Below, one piece after another: positions 24,262 through 33,226 of a stretch of DNA of 52,465 nucleotides; the stretch's first letter is position 1; each line of letters opens with the position of its first letter. The notes under the pieces are model-generated. The model searched no databases. It worked only from the letters and a program-made list of their open reading frames with translations, and had not been told where the DNA came from. Origin of the DNA: CAYSLU01 sp964431965 (GTDB lineage: Bacteria > Verrucomicrobiota > Kiritimatiellia > CAIKKV01 > CAYSLU01); NCBI GenBank assembly GCA_964431965.1, contig CAYSLU010000029.1, forward strand, positions 1 through 52,465, read 5' to 3'. The position numbers were made by a program, and so were the translations under genes.

Positions 24262-25566
24262 ATGAAATACCCGGACATGAAGCAGGTGAAGGCGCTGGTG
24301 GAGCAGCTGGAACTCTACGCGCAGCTGAAGACGGAGTACGGGGCGGCGGGAACGGGCGCGCCGGTGCGTGCGGCCGAAGCGGCGCTTCGGCGCGCGGTGG
24401 TCCAGTTGAAGGGGTTGCGCAACCATCCGCGCCTCGCGGCGAAGGAGCCGGACGGGCTGGCGGCGATTCGCGCGCTGCGGCCGGCGGGGCCGCGGCGGTT
24501 CTGGTTCGCGGTCGATCGGGACGCGTTCGCGGAGCGGATGGCGGGCGCGCTGCTCGGGCGGATGGCCGGATGCACGCTCGGCGCCCCGGTTGAGGGCTGG
24601 ACGCCGGACCGGATGCGCGCGCTGGCCGAGGAGAACGGCGAACCGTTCCCGCCCGTTGACTACTGGCGGTATGTCCATTGTCCGGCCACGCGGCGTTACG
24701 GTGTGAGCCGCATCGACCAGTACGTGCGGGGCGGGATCCGCGGGGTGCCGGTCGATGACGACGTGGTCTATACGCTGCTGGGCCTGCTCATCATGGAGGA
24801 GTATGGGCGGGACTTCACGACGGCCGACGTGGGTCGGGCGTGGCTGAAGTACCTGCCGCACGCATGCACCGCGGAGCGCGTGGCGCTCGCCAATCTCCGG
24901 CGCGGCGTTCCGGCGGGGCGCGCGGCGACGGTCGGCAACCCGTACTGCGAGTGGATCGGCGCGGACATCCGGGCGGATCCCTGGGGCTATGTGGCGCCCG
25001 GGTGGCCGGAGCGGGCGGCCGAGCTGGCCTGGCGCGACGCCCGGATCAGCCACCGCCGCCAGGGAGTCTACGGCGAGATGTTCTTCGCGGCCGCCGTCTC
25101 GGCCGCGTTTGCGGTCGACGATCCCGTGGCCGCGATCCGGATCGGGCTGACCGAGATCCCGCGCGACTGCGCGCTGGCGCAGGCCGTCCGCTGGGCGCTG
25201 CGCGTGGCGCCGAGGGTGCGGAACTGGAAGGACGCATACGAGGCCGCGAACCGTCAGTTTGCGGGGATGCACATGGTGCACACGATCAACAATGCCTGCC
25301 TGACCGTGTGGGGATTGACGATCGGGGGAACCGACTTCTCGCGCGTGATCACGGAGACGGTCGCCATGGGCTACGACAACGACTGCACGGCGGCAACGGC
25401 GGGGAGCATGGCGGGCGCGGTGGTGGGGCGGCGCGGGATACCCGCGCGGTGGTATCGGCCGTTCGGGAACACCATCCACACGTACCTGATCGGCCGCGAG
25501 CGCTTCGCAATCTCCGACGTGCTGCGGCGCTTCCAGCGCCAGGCCCTGGCCGTGCAGGCCAGCTGA
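24262..25566 (+). CDS. ADP-ribosylglycohydrolase family protein
   Basis: The 434-residue protein has a helical N-terminal extension (about 1-85) followed by an ADP-ribosylglycohydrolase (DraG-like) domain. MAGALLGRMAGCTLGAPVEG (93-112) is the family start, DDD at 165-167 and DND at 372-374 (in YDNDCTAATAGSMAGA) are the expected magnesium ligands. Such enzymes remove ADP-ribose from proteins, nucleic acids or small molecules. GGAGG precedes the ATG. It follows the sulfur-carrier genes by about 105 bases and may be in the same transcript; the link is unexplained. Confidence 0.87.
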   Translation: MKYPDMKQVKALVEQLELYAQLKTEYGAAGTGAPVRAAEAALRRAVVQLKGLRNHPRLAAKEPDGLAAIRALRPAGPRRFWFAVDRDAFAERMAGALLGRMAGCTLGAPVEGWTPDRMRALAEENGEPFPPVDYWRYVHCPATRRYGVSRIDQYVRGGIRGVPVDDDVVYTLLGLLIMEEYGRDFTTADVGRAWLKYLPHACTAERVALANLRRGVPAGRAATVGNPYCEWIGADIRADPWGYVAPGWPERAAELAWRDARISHRRQGVYGEMFFAAAVSAAFAVDDPVAAIRIGLTEIPRDCALAQAVRWALRVAPRVRNWKDAYEAANRQFAGMHMVHTINNACLTVWGLTIGGTDFSRVITETVAMGYDNDCTAATAGSMAGAVVGRRGIPARWYRPFGNTIHTYLIGRERFAISDVLRRFQRQALAVQAS

Positions 25567-25601
25567 GCGCGATGGACTTGGGGCGGGCTTTTCGATAAAA
25601 G

Positions 25602-26357
25602 ATGTGGCGCATGAGCTACGAGAGAGAGCGCAAGGTCCGCAAGCGCCGGCGTCGGCGCAGCAGCGGAACGTGGAAGAAGAAGGTCAAGGCCGTGCTGGCG
25701 ATGCTCGCCGGCCTGAGCCTGCTGACGGGCCTGATCATGATCGCGCTGGGGCCGCGGGCCGGCCTCGAGCGCGCGCGGTCGGTCGGCGCGGGGTACCTGC
25801 TGGCGGCGGCGGGATTTCTGGCCGGCTACGGCCTCCTCGAGGGCACGGAGCTCGTCCGCCGCTGGCTTCGGCGGCGGAACGAGGAGTCCCTTGAGAGCAG
25901 TCGCTCGGCCTCGACGGGTGGCTTTGCGCTGCTGTTCGTGCTGATGCTGCTGGCGCTGGTTACCACGGTGAGCCTGCAGGCCCAGGTGTACGCGCGCGTC
26001 GCGCTCCGGCACGCGCAGGTGGGCCTCGATCACGCGCGGCTGCGCCTGGCGGCGGGCGACGCGCTATGGCATGCCGCGGACGCGGCGGTCCGGGGCCGGC
26101 TCTCGAACGCGGCGGGATCGGCGCGCCGGACCGAGTCCGAGGATCCGTCCGGCATCCGAACGGTCGTCGAACTGACGCCGGCGGCTCCGGCTGCGGTTCC
26201 GACGTATCTTCACAATCCGAAGGCTGGCCCGCCGACGAGCGTGTTCGACCTCCGGGCTACGGCCCGGCTGGGCGAGGCCGCCGAGGAGGTCCGGAGCCTG
26301 ATCGCCGTGGCGCCCGGCGGCACCGTCCGGGTTCTGGCTTGGATCGAGCGGCCGTAG
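25602..26357 (+). CDS. Membrane protein with GspK-like prepilin segment
   Basis: The 251-residue protein starts with an Arg/Lys-rich stretch, then hydrophobic segments at about 29-50 and 61-79. A third region, STGGFALLFVLMLLALV (104-120), has the look of a class III prepilin signal (Gly-Gly then a hydrophobic helix) in the style of the minor pseudopilin GspK. The following residues are Ala/Arg/Leu-rich as in pseudopilin helices. No other gsp genes of the inner core are near. An alternative start is ATG at 25611. It begins a three-gene run with GspL- and GspM-like proteins. The assignment is by pattern and order. Confidence 0.6.
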   Translation: MWRMSYERERKVRKRRRRRSSGTWKKKVKAVLAMLAGLSLLTGLIMIALGPRAGLERARSVGAGYLLAAAGFLAGYGLLEGTELVRRWLRRRNEESLESSRSASTGGFALLFVLMLLALVTTVSLQAQVYARVALRHAQVGLDHARLRLAAGDALWHAADAAVRGRLSNAAGSARRTESEDPSGIRTVVELTPAAPAAVPTYLHNPKAGPPTSVFDLRATARLGEAAEEVRSLIAVAPGGTVRVLAWIERP

Positions 26358-26387
26358 ACGCGCCTGATCGACGGAAGTTGCCCGCCC

Positions 26388-27740
26388 ATGAGCACGCCGC
26401 ACGCAACAACGGTTCCCGGCTTCCGCGCCGCGCTGGGCGTGGACGTGGCCGGCGGGCGGCTCGTGGCCGCGCGTGCGGTGCGGTCGGGTCGGGGCGTGAC
26501 CGTGACGACCGTTGCCGATGCCGCGGCGGAACTCGAGTCCGCCCGGGGGCGCGTCGCCGTGGGGGCTTGCCTGCTGGAGCGCGAGAGCTTCACGCGCTGG
26601 CTCGAAGCCCCGTTCGCATCGCGTTCGAAGGCCCGGCGCGTCCTTCCTTCGATGCTGGACGTCCAGCTGCCGTTTCCGCTTTCGGACTGCGCGTATCACG
26701 TCGTGGCCGAGGGCCTCGCGGCATCGGGCGCCAGCCGCATGCTGGTGGCCGTGGCGCGGATCGCCGACATTCGCCGGAGGCTGGACGCGCTGCGCGGGGC
26801 CGGGGTGGACCCTCATGTGCTCGACCAGGAAGGCCTGGCGCTGTGGGAGCGGGGGCTCGTTGAGTCCCCGCCTGACGGGGTGGGCCTGCGGGTGGTGGCG
26901 TACTGGAGCGAGGACCGCCTGACGCTGGCCGTCGGGCGTGGCCGCGACCTGCTGGCGGCGCACACCATGCGGCAGGCGCGGGCGGAGGAGATCGACCGCC
27001 TGCTGCGGGCCGACGCGCGCGAGCCGGGGCCTGGGGGCGAGTGGATCTGGTGCGGCCCGGCGGCGGCGGACGGGCCGGCGCTGGAGGCCCTGCATCGTGC
27101 GGCCTCGGCGCGGTGGCCCGGCGCCTTCCGCGCGGTGGACCAGCCGGCCGGATTCCTCGCGCGCGCGCTGGCCGAGCGGACCCTCCGGGCGGGCGCGCTG
27201 CCCTGCAATTTCCGCGCGGGCGAGTTCGCCCATCCCGGAGTCGTGGTCGGGGCACGGCGGCGGGCCACAGCCGCGCGGGCCGCCTTCCTGGCGCTCGGGC
27301 TGGGCTTGTGCGGTGTCAACCTGGCGTGGCACACGGCGGTCGCCCGGCGCGAAGCCGGGCTGCGTGCCGAGATGACGCGGGCGGCCGCCGCGGTCGCCGG
27401 TACGAGCCGCGTGCCGCACGGCAGCGAGGTCCTGATGGCGCGCCGCGCACTCGACCGCGAGGCGGTGGCGCTCGCGCCGGTGCTCCGCGCGTTCCGGCCT
27501 TCAGCCGCGGCGACGCTTCGGGATCTGATCGACCGGGCGTCGCGCGATCGGCTGGTCTTCGAAGCGGTCAGTGTCGGCCCCGGCACGGCCGCGATCGACG
27601 GCGTGGCTCCGGACGCGGCCGCGTGCGATGGCCTCGTGGCGGCGCTGCGGGCGGCCGGGATCGCGGCGCGGATCGAGCGGCGCGAGAGCGCCGGCGGGAG
27701 TCGGATACGGTTCTCGGTGGTGACGGCGAAATCTCCATGA
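26388..27740 (+). CDS. GspL/PilM-PilN-like type II secretion or pilus assembly protein
   Basis: The 450-residue protein has an actin-like (ASKHA) cytoplasmic half (GVDVAGGRLVAARAV near residue 17, with the expected second half to about 270). It then has one membrane segment (AAFLALGLGLCGVNLAWHTA, about 304-323) and a periplasmic part with a ferredoxin-like sub-domain near the C-terminus. This is the layout of GspL, equal to a fusion of PilM and PilN. It overlaps the next gene by four bases. It should link the cytoplasmic ATPase to the periplasmic secretion apparatus. Confidence 0.7.
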   Translation: MSTPHATTVPGFRAALGVDVAGGRLVAARAVRSGRGVTVTTVADAAAELESARGRVAVGACLLERESFTRWLEAPFASRSKARRVLPSMLDVQLPFPLSDCAYHVVAEGLAASGASRMLVAVARIADIRRRLDALRGAGVDPHVLDQEGLALWERGLVESPPDGVGLRVVAYWSEDRLTLAVGRGRDLLAAHTMRQARAEEIDRLLRADAREPGPGGEWIWCGPAAADGPALEALHRAASARWPGAFRAVDQPAGFLARALAERTLRAGALPCNFRAGEFAHPGVVVGARRRATAARAAFLALGLGLCGVNLAWHTAVARREAGLRAEMTRAAAAVAGTSRVPHGSEVLMARRALDREAVALAPVLRAFRPSAAATLRDLIDRASRDRLVFEAVSVGPGTAAIDGVAPDAAACDGLVAALRAAGIAARIERRESAGGSRIRFSVVTAKSP

Positions 27741-28234
27741 GCGCGAACTGGGCATCGCGGGCACTCGGGTGGGCGGCGGCGCTGGCTGTCGCGGCGGGCG
27801 CGGTGTGGACGGTCAGCACGCTGGCCAGCCGCGGCGCCACGGCCGCCCGGTTGGACCGCCGGGCCGCCGAACTGCAGCATCTCCGGGCGATGGAGTCCGA
27901 ATCCGTCCGCCGGCGCGCGATGATTGCGGCCCTCGACCGGACCGGCGGCGGGGCGCCGATCTCGGTTTCGACTCTCGTCCAGAACGTTCTTCCGGGCCTA
28001 TCGGCCGACGTTCGGGCCCGCGAGCCCGAGGCCGCCGCGTCGGGGTGGCGCGCCCGGCGGGTGGATGTGGACCTGGCCGGCGTGCCGTTCGAGCGGGCGG
28101 CGGCGTTCATGTCCGAAGCCGAGCGGTGTCAGCCGCCCTGGCGCGTCATCGAGTGTTCCGTTCGCGCTTCGCGGCAGGGCGAGGGGCTGGGCCAGGTTCG
28201 CCTCGTGCTGGAGAGTCTGGAGAAAGCCCCATAG
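27737..28234 (+). CDS. GspM/PilO-like small membrane protein
   Basis: The 165-residue protein has one N-terminal membrane segment (about 9-29) and a periplasmic part with a coiled region followed by a small alpha/beta domain (about 80-165). Start overlaps the GspL-like stop (ATGA). Size and order match GspM or PilO, which pairs with GspL/PilN. There is little sequence-level evidence, so this rests mainly on context. Confidence 0.6.
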   Translation: MSANWASRALGWAAALAVAAGAVWTVSTLASRGATAARLDRRAAELQHLRAMESESVRRRAMIAALDRTGGGAPISVSTLVQNVLPGLSADVRAREPEAAASGWRARRVDVDLAGVPFERAAAFMSEAERCQPPWRVIECSVRASRQGEGLGQVRLVLESLEKAP

Positions 28235-28252
28235 CGGCGCGGAGGAGGCGAT

Positions 28253-28768
28253 ATGGCCGTCTTGCAGCAGATCCAGGGCCGCTTTTCAGTGCGCGCGTAT
28301 CGGGACTGGGCCGTGGAGCCCGGGAAGCTGGAATCCGTGCTCGAGGCGGCCCGGCTGGCGCCATCCGCGCGCAACTTCCAGGAATGGCGCTTCGTCGTCG
28401 TGCAGGATTCCAACATGAGGCAGCGCCTCGCGGTCGCCGCCAACAACCAGGCGTTCGTCGCAGCCGCCCCGGTCGTGATCGCGTGCTGTGGCACGAAGAC
28501 CGACTATGTCATGCGGTGCGGCCAGCTGGCGTACCCGGTGGACGTCACGATCGCAATGGCCTACATGTCGCTGCAGGCCGTCGAGGAGGGGCTTGGCACC
28601 TGCTGGATCGGCTCGTTCTACGAGGACGAGGTGAAGGCCGCTCTCGGCATCCCGGCCGATATCCGGGTGGTGGAACTGATGACCCTGGGCTATCCGGGCG
28701 ATAGCCAGCCCCCGCGGTCGCGCGTGCCGATCGAGCAGATCGCCTGCCGGGACCGGTGGAGCTTCTGA
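28253..28768 (+). CDS. Nitroreductase-family FMN oxidoreductase
   Basis: This 171-residue protein matches short nitroreductases. It begins IQGRFSVRAYRD, has SARNFQEWRFVVVQD as the FMN-binding start and GLGTCWIGSFYEDEV near the C-terminal FMN/dimer region. It should be an FMN-dependent reductase of unknown substrate. GGAGG precedes the ATG. It lies 18 bases after the GspM-like gene and converges on recN. Confidence 0.88.
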   Translation: MAVLQQIQGRFSVRAYRDWAVEPGKLESVLEAARLAPSARNFQEWRFVVVQDSNMRQRLAVAANNQAFVAAAPVVIACCGTKTDYVMRCGQLAYPVDVTIAMAYMSLQAVEEGLGTCWIGSFYEDEVKAALGIPADIRVVELMTLGYPGDSQPPRSRVPIEQIACRDRWSF

Positions 28769-28827
28769 GCGGCTGCCGCTCATGATCGCCGTCATGGCGA
28801 AGCCGTCCACCGCGCCGCCGCCCCGCC

Positions 28828-30495
28828 TCAGGAGCGCGCTTTGCGCAGCATTTCGCGGGCGTGCTTGAGCGTGACGCTGGTCAGGTCGCGGCCGCCGAGC
28901 ATGCGGGCGACTTCCTCCGCGCGGCCATCCTCGTCGAGCCGGCTGATCCGGGTGCGCGTGCGGTTGCCGGCGACTTCCTTGGTGACGGCGAAGTGGGTGG
29001 CGCCATGGACGGCGACTTGGGGCAGGTGGGTGATGCACAGCACTTGGTGGGTGCGGGCCACATCGCCCAGCATTGATCCCACTGCGTTGGCCGTCGGGCC
29101 GCCGATGTTCACGTCGATCTCGTCAAAGACCAGCACGGGAATCCGGTCGTGCGCCGCGAGGACGGACTTCGTGGCGAGCATGACGCGCGAGATCTCGCCG
29201 CTGGACGCGATGGTCCGCAGCGGGCGGGAGGGCTCGCCGACGTTCGGCGCGAAGCCGAACTCGATGGTGTCCATTCCGACGGGGCCGGGCTCAGCCGGCG
29301 TCACCCCGACCGAGAAGCCGCCGTGCTGGAAGCCCAGCTTTCGCAGCTCGCCGGTCACCGCTTCGGCCAGCTTGCCCGCCGCCGTCTGGCGGCGTCGCGA
29401 CAGCTTCTTTCCGGCGTCCGCGAGCTCGGCGCGGGCGGCGGCAATCTCGGCCGCGACGGCGGCGACCTGCTCGCCGCGCGTCTGCAGGTCGTGGAGGCGG
29501 ACCTTGAGGTCGGCGAGCCGGGCGATGAGATCGGGGACGCCGAGGCCGTACTTCCGCTTCAGCCGGTGATAGACGGCCATCCGCTCCTCGAGCCACTGGA
29601 GGCGCTGGGGGTCGGCCTCGGCCTTCTCGATGGCGTCGGAGATGTCGTGCCCCAGCTCCTGGATGCGGACGGCGAGCGCCTTCGCCTCGTCGCGCCAGCC
29701 GGCGGCGGCCTCGATGATCCGGGCGAGGTCGCTCAGCCCGCGCTGGGCCTGGGCCAGGGCATTGAAGGCTGAGGAGTCGCCTTCGCTGAGCGCCATGCGG
29801 ATGGCCTCGCCGAGGTCGAGGACCTGTCGGGCGTTGGCGAGCACCGCCTGCTCCTTCTCGACTTCGGCATCCTCGCCGGCGACGAGTCCGGCGCTTTCCA
29901 GCTCCCGGACCTGGAACGCCAGGAGATCGAGCTGCTGCGCGACCTGCTGGTCGTCGCCCTCGAGCGCGCGCCGCCGCTCCTCGAGGTCGAGCAGCCGGCG
30001 ATAGATGGTCACGTAGGCCGCGCGCGGGTCCTCCAGGCGGCCGAATGCGTCGAGCAGGTCCACCTGAAAGCGGGGCGAGAGCAGGGACTGGTGGTCGTGC
30101 GGGCCGTGCATGTCGACGAGCGCGTCGCCCAGCCGCTTCAGGGCCTGCGCGGTCGCGGGTCCGTCGTTGATGAAGTTCCGGCCGCCGCCCGCGGCGGAGA
30201 CGATGCGGCGGACGAGGAGCTGCCCGTCGTCGCACGCCGCGAGTCCGAGCTCGTGGAGGACGGCATCGACTTCGCGCGCGTCCTTCAGGTGGAACGCCGC
30301 CTCCACGACGCACTGGTCCTCGCCGGACCGGATGAGCGTGCGGTCGGCGCGCTCGCCCATGAGCAGGTTGAGCGCGCCGACGAAGACGGACTTCCCCGCG
30401 CCGGTTTCGCCGGTGATGACGTTCATGCCCGGCTCGAACTCGATCGTGAGGTCTTCGACGATCGCAAGGTTTCGAACATGGAGGCTCTGCAACAT
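28828..30495 (-). CDS. recN: DNA repair protein RecN
   Basis: The 555-residue SMC-like ATPase has Walker A GETGAGKS (29-36), a coiled-coil middle part, the ABC signature region SSGEISRVMLA, and Walker B VLVFDEIDVNIGG. RecN acts early in double-strand break repair. The ATG at 30495 starts MLQSLHVRNLAIVEDL, the normal family start; the longer open frame upstream is not coding. Length is normal. Apart from its convergence with the nitroreductase gene, the genes around are unrelated. Confidence 0.95.
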   Translation of the reverse strand: MLQSLHVRNLAIVEDLTIEFEPGMNVITGETGAGKSVFVGALNLLMGERADRTLIRSGEDQCVVEAAFHLKDAREVDAVLHELGLAACDDGQLLVRRIVSAAGGGRNFINDGPATAQALKRLGDALVDMHGPHDHQSLLSPRFQVDLLDAFGRLEDPRAAYVTIYRRLLDLEERRRALEGDDQQVAQQLDLLAFQVRELESAGLVAGEDAEVEKEQAVLANARQVLDLGEAIRMALSEGDSSAFNALAQAQRGLSDLARIIEAAAGWRDEAKALAVRIQELGHDISDAIEKAEADPQRLQWLEERMAVYHRLKRKYGLGVPDLIARLADLKVRLHDLQTRGEQVAAVAAEIAAARAELADAGKKLSRRRQTAAGKLAEAVTGELRKLGFQHGGFSVGVTPAEPGPVGMDTIEFGFAPNVGEPSRPLRTIASSGEISRVMLATKSVLAAHDRIPVLVFDEIDVNIGGPTANAVGSMLGDVARTHQVLCITHLPQVAVHGATHFAVTKEVAGNRTRTRISRLDEDGRAEEVARMLGGRDLTSVTLKHAREMLRKARS

Positions 30496-30555
30496 GGGCG
30501 AAACATAATATCCGGGCGCGCCGGGCGCCAGCCTGAAGTGCCGGACGGACGTTGA

Positions 30556-30780
30556 CACGGCGGGACGGATGGGATAGCTACACCACGCTTGCTGCACGAC
30601 CTGTCGTCCGATCCGCACGAGCTTCGGGGCCTGCTGGGTGACCCCGCGAACGGGAGCGTCCGTGACGCGCTGGCCCGGCGGCTTCGGCGGTGGATGGAGG
30701 AGGCGGGAGCCCCGTTGCCGGAGGGGCCGATAGCTCAGGGCGCATGCCGCGCGCGAGCGGCTGGATTCAAGGCCGTGTGA
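30556..30780 (+). pseudogene. C-terminal remnant of a sulfatase
   Basis: The frame encodes LHDLSSDPHELRGLLGDP and LARRLRRWMEEAGAPLPEG from 30592, the typical C-terminal end of secreted sulfatases (LYDLxxDPxExxNLxxDP). No catalytic domain precedes it; the frame is closed by a stop at 30553 and the next gene upstream is recN on the other strand. The remnant, about 60 residues, is probably a fossil of a deleted or rearranged sulfatase gene. Confidence 0.7.
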
Positions 30781-30798
30781 CGGCTGAATGGAGGCGAC

Positions 30799-32103
30799 AT
30801 GCCGGGACAATGGACCGCGGTTCGGGTGGTGGCGGCCGCAGGGGTGCTGCTGGGGTTTACGGCGTGTGCGGCGCCCCGTTCCGCCGCCTTGGGGGAGTCT
30901 CGGCTTTCCGGCGGTGCGGCCGGCGCGACGGCGGGCGGATCCTCGGCCCTCGCCGCCTTCGAGCAGCGGGTTGAGCACGCGCGCGGGCGCCTGCCCGATG
31001 TGGTGCGGGCGGCCGACGCGGCGGCTGGCCGGGTTGTCGCTCATCCGCGCGCGCTGATCACCGTGCCCTATGCGGACCAGCCGTCGTTTGCCGAGGAGGT
31101 CCTGAACCGGGCGGGCGGGCTGGCTCGGCTGCTCCCGCTGGAAGACCGGCCGAAGCTGCGGACCCCGGACGACATTCTGTACTTCAGCGTGCGCTCGTGG
31201 GACCGGGACGGCGCCAAGGCGGCCCGACAGATTGCCGCCGCGCGCTCCAACGGCTGGATGACCATCCTGTTCGCCTCGCGCGCGGGGATGCCGGCCGGGC
31301 TGAAGCCGGACTACCTCATCGACAACGGGGCGTCGGGGGGGACGACGAACGAGGCCGCGGTCAACTCGATGGCGAACATCCTCAACGCCTGGCTGTGGAA
31401 CTGCGAGTACGCCGCCGCGCTGACCCGCCGCGGCCGGGCTCCCGGAGTCATGATGAGCATGCTGTGGCCCGATGCCGAGACGCACAACCGGGCGGCGACC
31501 ACGCCCGATGGCCGGCTGGCGCTCGGGGCGTGCGCCACGGGCGTGCCGGAGCGCGTGCTCTCGGCGGCCTACCTGCGCGAGGTCGACCGGCTGGTGGCCT
31601 CGATGCGGAGCGCGTCCACGCAGGGGCAGGTCGCGAAGGCGGCGGACGTGATCGCCGGCCGCCTGTCGGCCGGCCGCAAGGCCGGGGTAGCGACCTGCAC
31701 GCACTTCGCGATGGGGGAGATCGGCCTCGACACGCAGGCGCCGTGGACGCCGTTCAACGCCGTGTGGCACGCGAAGACGGCGTTCGCGAAGAATCTGGGG
31801 CCCGAGGATGTTGTGTTCTGGATCGGCTGCGTCGGGGTGAGTACGCCGCTGGAGGACTATGGGTTCTTTATCCGGCAGACCGGCGCGGGGCTGGTGGCTT
31901 CGTTCATCCCCGACGCGGCGAACCCGGCAAACAACGCGCCGGACGCGGCGGCCCGGATCGACCAGGCGTGGACGTTCGGCGATGCGGTGGTGGAGGTGCC
32001 GTTCGCGCCCGGGCGGATGGCGCCGGTGAGCGGCCTCAACGTCGGGCTCGTCTTCCGGATGGTGGACGAGGCGGTGGCGGAGCGGCTGGCGCGGGGGCTC
32101 TAG
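30799..32103 (+). CDS. Lipoprotein of unknown function, possible sugar-isomerase (SIS)-like fold
   Basis: The 434-residue product has a signal peptide with the lipobox FTAC near residue 23. The middle part has an alternating beta/alpha pattern with DILYFSVRSWD, a small-residue segment (MTILFASRAGMPAG) and LKPDYLIDNGASGG, which faintly recalls SIS sugar-phosphate domains; this is tentative. Later it has repeats of charged and hydrophobic segments ending in FRMVDEAVAERLARGL. GGAGG is eight bases before the ATG. A possible promoter begins with TTGACA at 30552. It is followed after four bases by the Dus gene. Confidence 0.6.
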   Translation: MPGQWTAVRVVAAAGVLLGFTACAAPRSAALGESRLSGGAAGATAGGSSALAAFEQRVEHARGRLPDVVRAADAAAGRVVAHPRALITVPYADQPSFAEEVLNRAGGLARLLPLEDRPKLRTPDDILYFSVRSWDRDGAKAARQIAAARSNGWMTILFASRAGMPAGLKPDYLIDNGASGGTTNEAAVNSMANILNAWLWNCEYAAALTRRGRAPGVMMSMLWPDAETHNRAATTPDGRLALGACATGVPERVLSAAYLREVDRLVASMRSASTQGQVAKAADVIAGRLSAGRKAGVATCTHFAMGEIGLDTQAPWTPFNAVWHAKTAFAKNLGPEDVVFWIGCVGVSTPLEDYGFFIRQTGAGLVASFIPDAANPANNAPDAAARIDQAWTFGDAVVEVPFAPGRMAPVSGLNVGLVFRMVDEAVAERLARGL

Positions 32104-32107
32104 GCGC

Positions 32108-33100
32108 ATGCTGCCGACCACCGAGATCCGGGGCATCGCGCTGCGGCCGGCGCTCGTGTGCGCGCCGCTCGCCGGGGTCACGAACTGCGCCTTCCGGCGG
32201 CTGGTCGCCGAGTTTGGCGGCTGCGGCGCCTACTACACGGAGATGCTGTCCGCGCGGCAGATCCTGTGCGAGGACCTGGTGCGCTCGCCCAGCCTCCGGC
32301 GCAGCAGCCGCGAGGAGCGGGTGATCTACCAGCTCCTGGCCGGAGCGGGCGATCCGCTCGACCGCATCATCGACCGGCTGTCGGAGATCAAGCCGGACGG
32401 ACTGGACCTGAACCTGGCCTGCGACTCGCCCAACATCCGCAAGTTCTTCGGCGGGATCCGCCTGTTCGAGCATCTGCCGGCGCTGGAGGCGGTGCTGAGG
32501 TCGATCCGCGCGTGCTGGCCCGGCCTGTTCACGGTCAAGATCCGCCTGGGACGCGAGGTGCCGGACTGGCAGGACCGCCTGGCCGAGCGCCTGCGCCTGT
32601 TCGCGGATTGCGGAGTGGACGCCGTTGTGTTGCACCCGCGTTTCGTCGAGGAGCGGCTCCGCCGCCGCGCCCGCCACGAGCTGCTGGAGTGGGCGGCGGG
32701 CGTGTCGCGCCTGCCGCTCATCGCCAACGGCGATATCGCGGGGGCGGCGTCGGTACGCGCCGATCCGCATCTGGCGCGGCACCCGGGAGCGCTCATGGTT
32801 GGCCGCATGGCGGCGGCGCAGCCGTGGGTCTTCGCCGGCTGGGAGCGGCCGGTGGCGGTGGACCATGCGGAGGTGTGGCGGCGGCTGGACGCGTACACGC
32901 GGGAAGCCTTTCCTCCGCTCAAGGCCATCGCCCGGATCAAGGTGTTCACCCAGTACTACGCCCGGAACTTCCAGTTCGGCCACTGCCTCTACGTGGCCGT
33001 GCAGAACGCGCCGACGCTCGAAGCGGTTCGCGAGCGGGCGGAAGCCTTCTTTGCCACCGCTCCCGCCATCGATCCAGCGCCTTCGCTGCTGGGGCTGTGA
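32108..33100 (+). CDS. tRNA-dihydrouridine synthase family protein
   Basis: The 330-residue FMN enzyme family reduces uridine in tRNA. The start (ALVCAPLAGVTNCAFRRLV) and the barrel segments (LDLNLACDSPN, VKIRLGRE, LPLIANGDI, and GALMVGRMAAAQPW) fit Dus. In common family members the catalytic cysteine sits in NxGCP; here Cys105 is kept but the motif is NLACDSPN. The exact subtype (DusA, B or C) was not assigned. It starts five bases after the lipoprotein stop and may be translated from the same transcript. Confidence 0.82.
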   Translation: MLPTTEIRGIALRPALVCAPLAGVTNCAFRRLVAEFGGCGAYYTEMLSARQILCEDLVRSPSLRRSSREERVIYQLLAGAGDPLDRIIDRLSEIKPDGLDLNLACDSPNIRKFFGGIRLFEHLPALEAVLRSIRACWPGLFTVKIRLGREVPDWQDRLAERLRLFADCGVDAVVLHPRFVEERLRRRARHELLEWAAGVSRLPLIANGDIAGAASVRADPHLARHPGALMVGRMAAAQPWVFAGWERPVAVDHAEVWRRLDAYTREAFPPLKAIARIKVFTQYYARNFQFGHCLYVAVQNAPTLEAVRERAEAFFATAPAIDPAPSLLGL

Positions 33101-33127
33101 GCCGCCGGCCAGGGCATCCCCGTCGTG

Positions 33128-33156
33128 TTGACGCCCGCCACGGCGTGGGCGATAGT
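33128..33156 (+). promoter_or_regulatory. Probable promoter of the hybrid kinase gene
   Basis: TTGACG (33128-33133) is followed by a 17-base spacer and GATAGT (33151-33156), leaving about 70 bases to the GTG at 33227. The -35 is near consensus and the -10 matches four of six bases. Confidence 0.45.
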
Positions 33157-33226
33157 GAACCCAAGTCCGCGGAGCGGTTCGCTTGGGGAGCGGGAAGAGC
33201 TCCCGAACCATGGGGAGATGTGACTC

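Noticed and set aside
28828..32181. 1117-codon frame containing recN
   Set aside because: The upstream half is antisense to the lipoprotein gene and has low-complexity composition; RecN begins at 30495.
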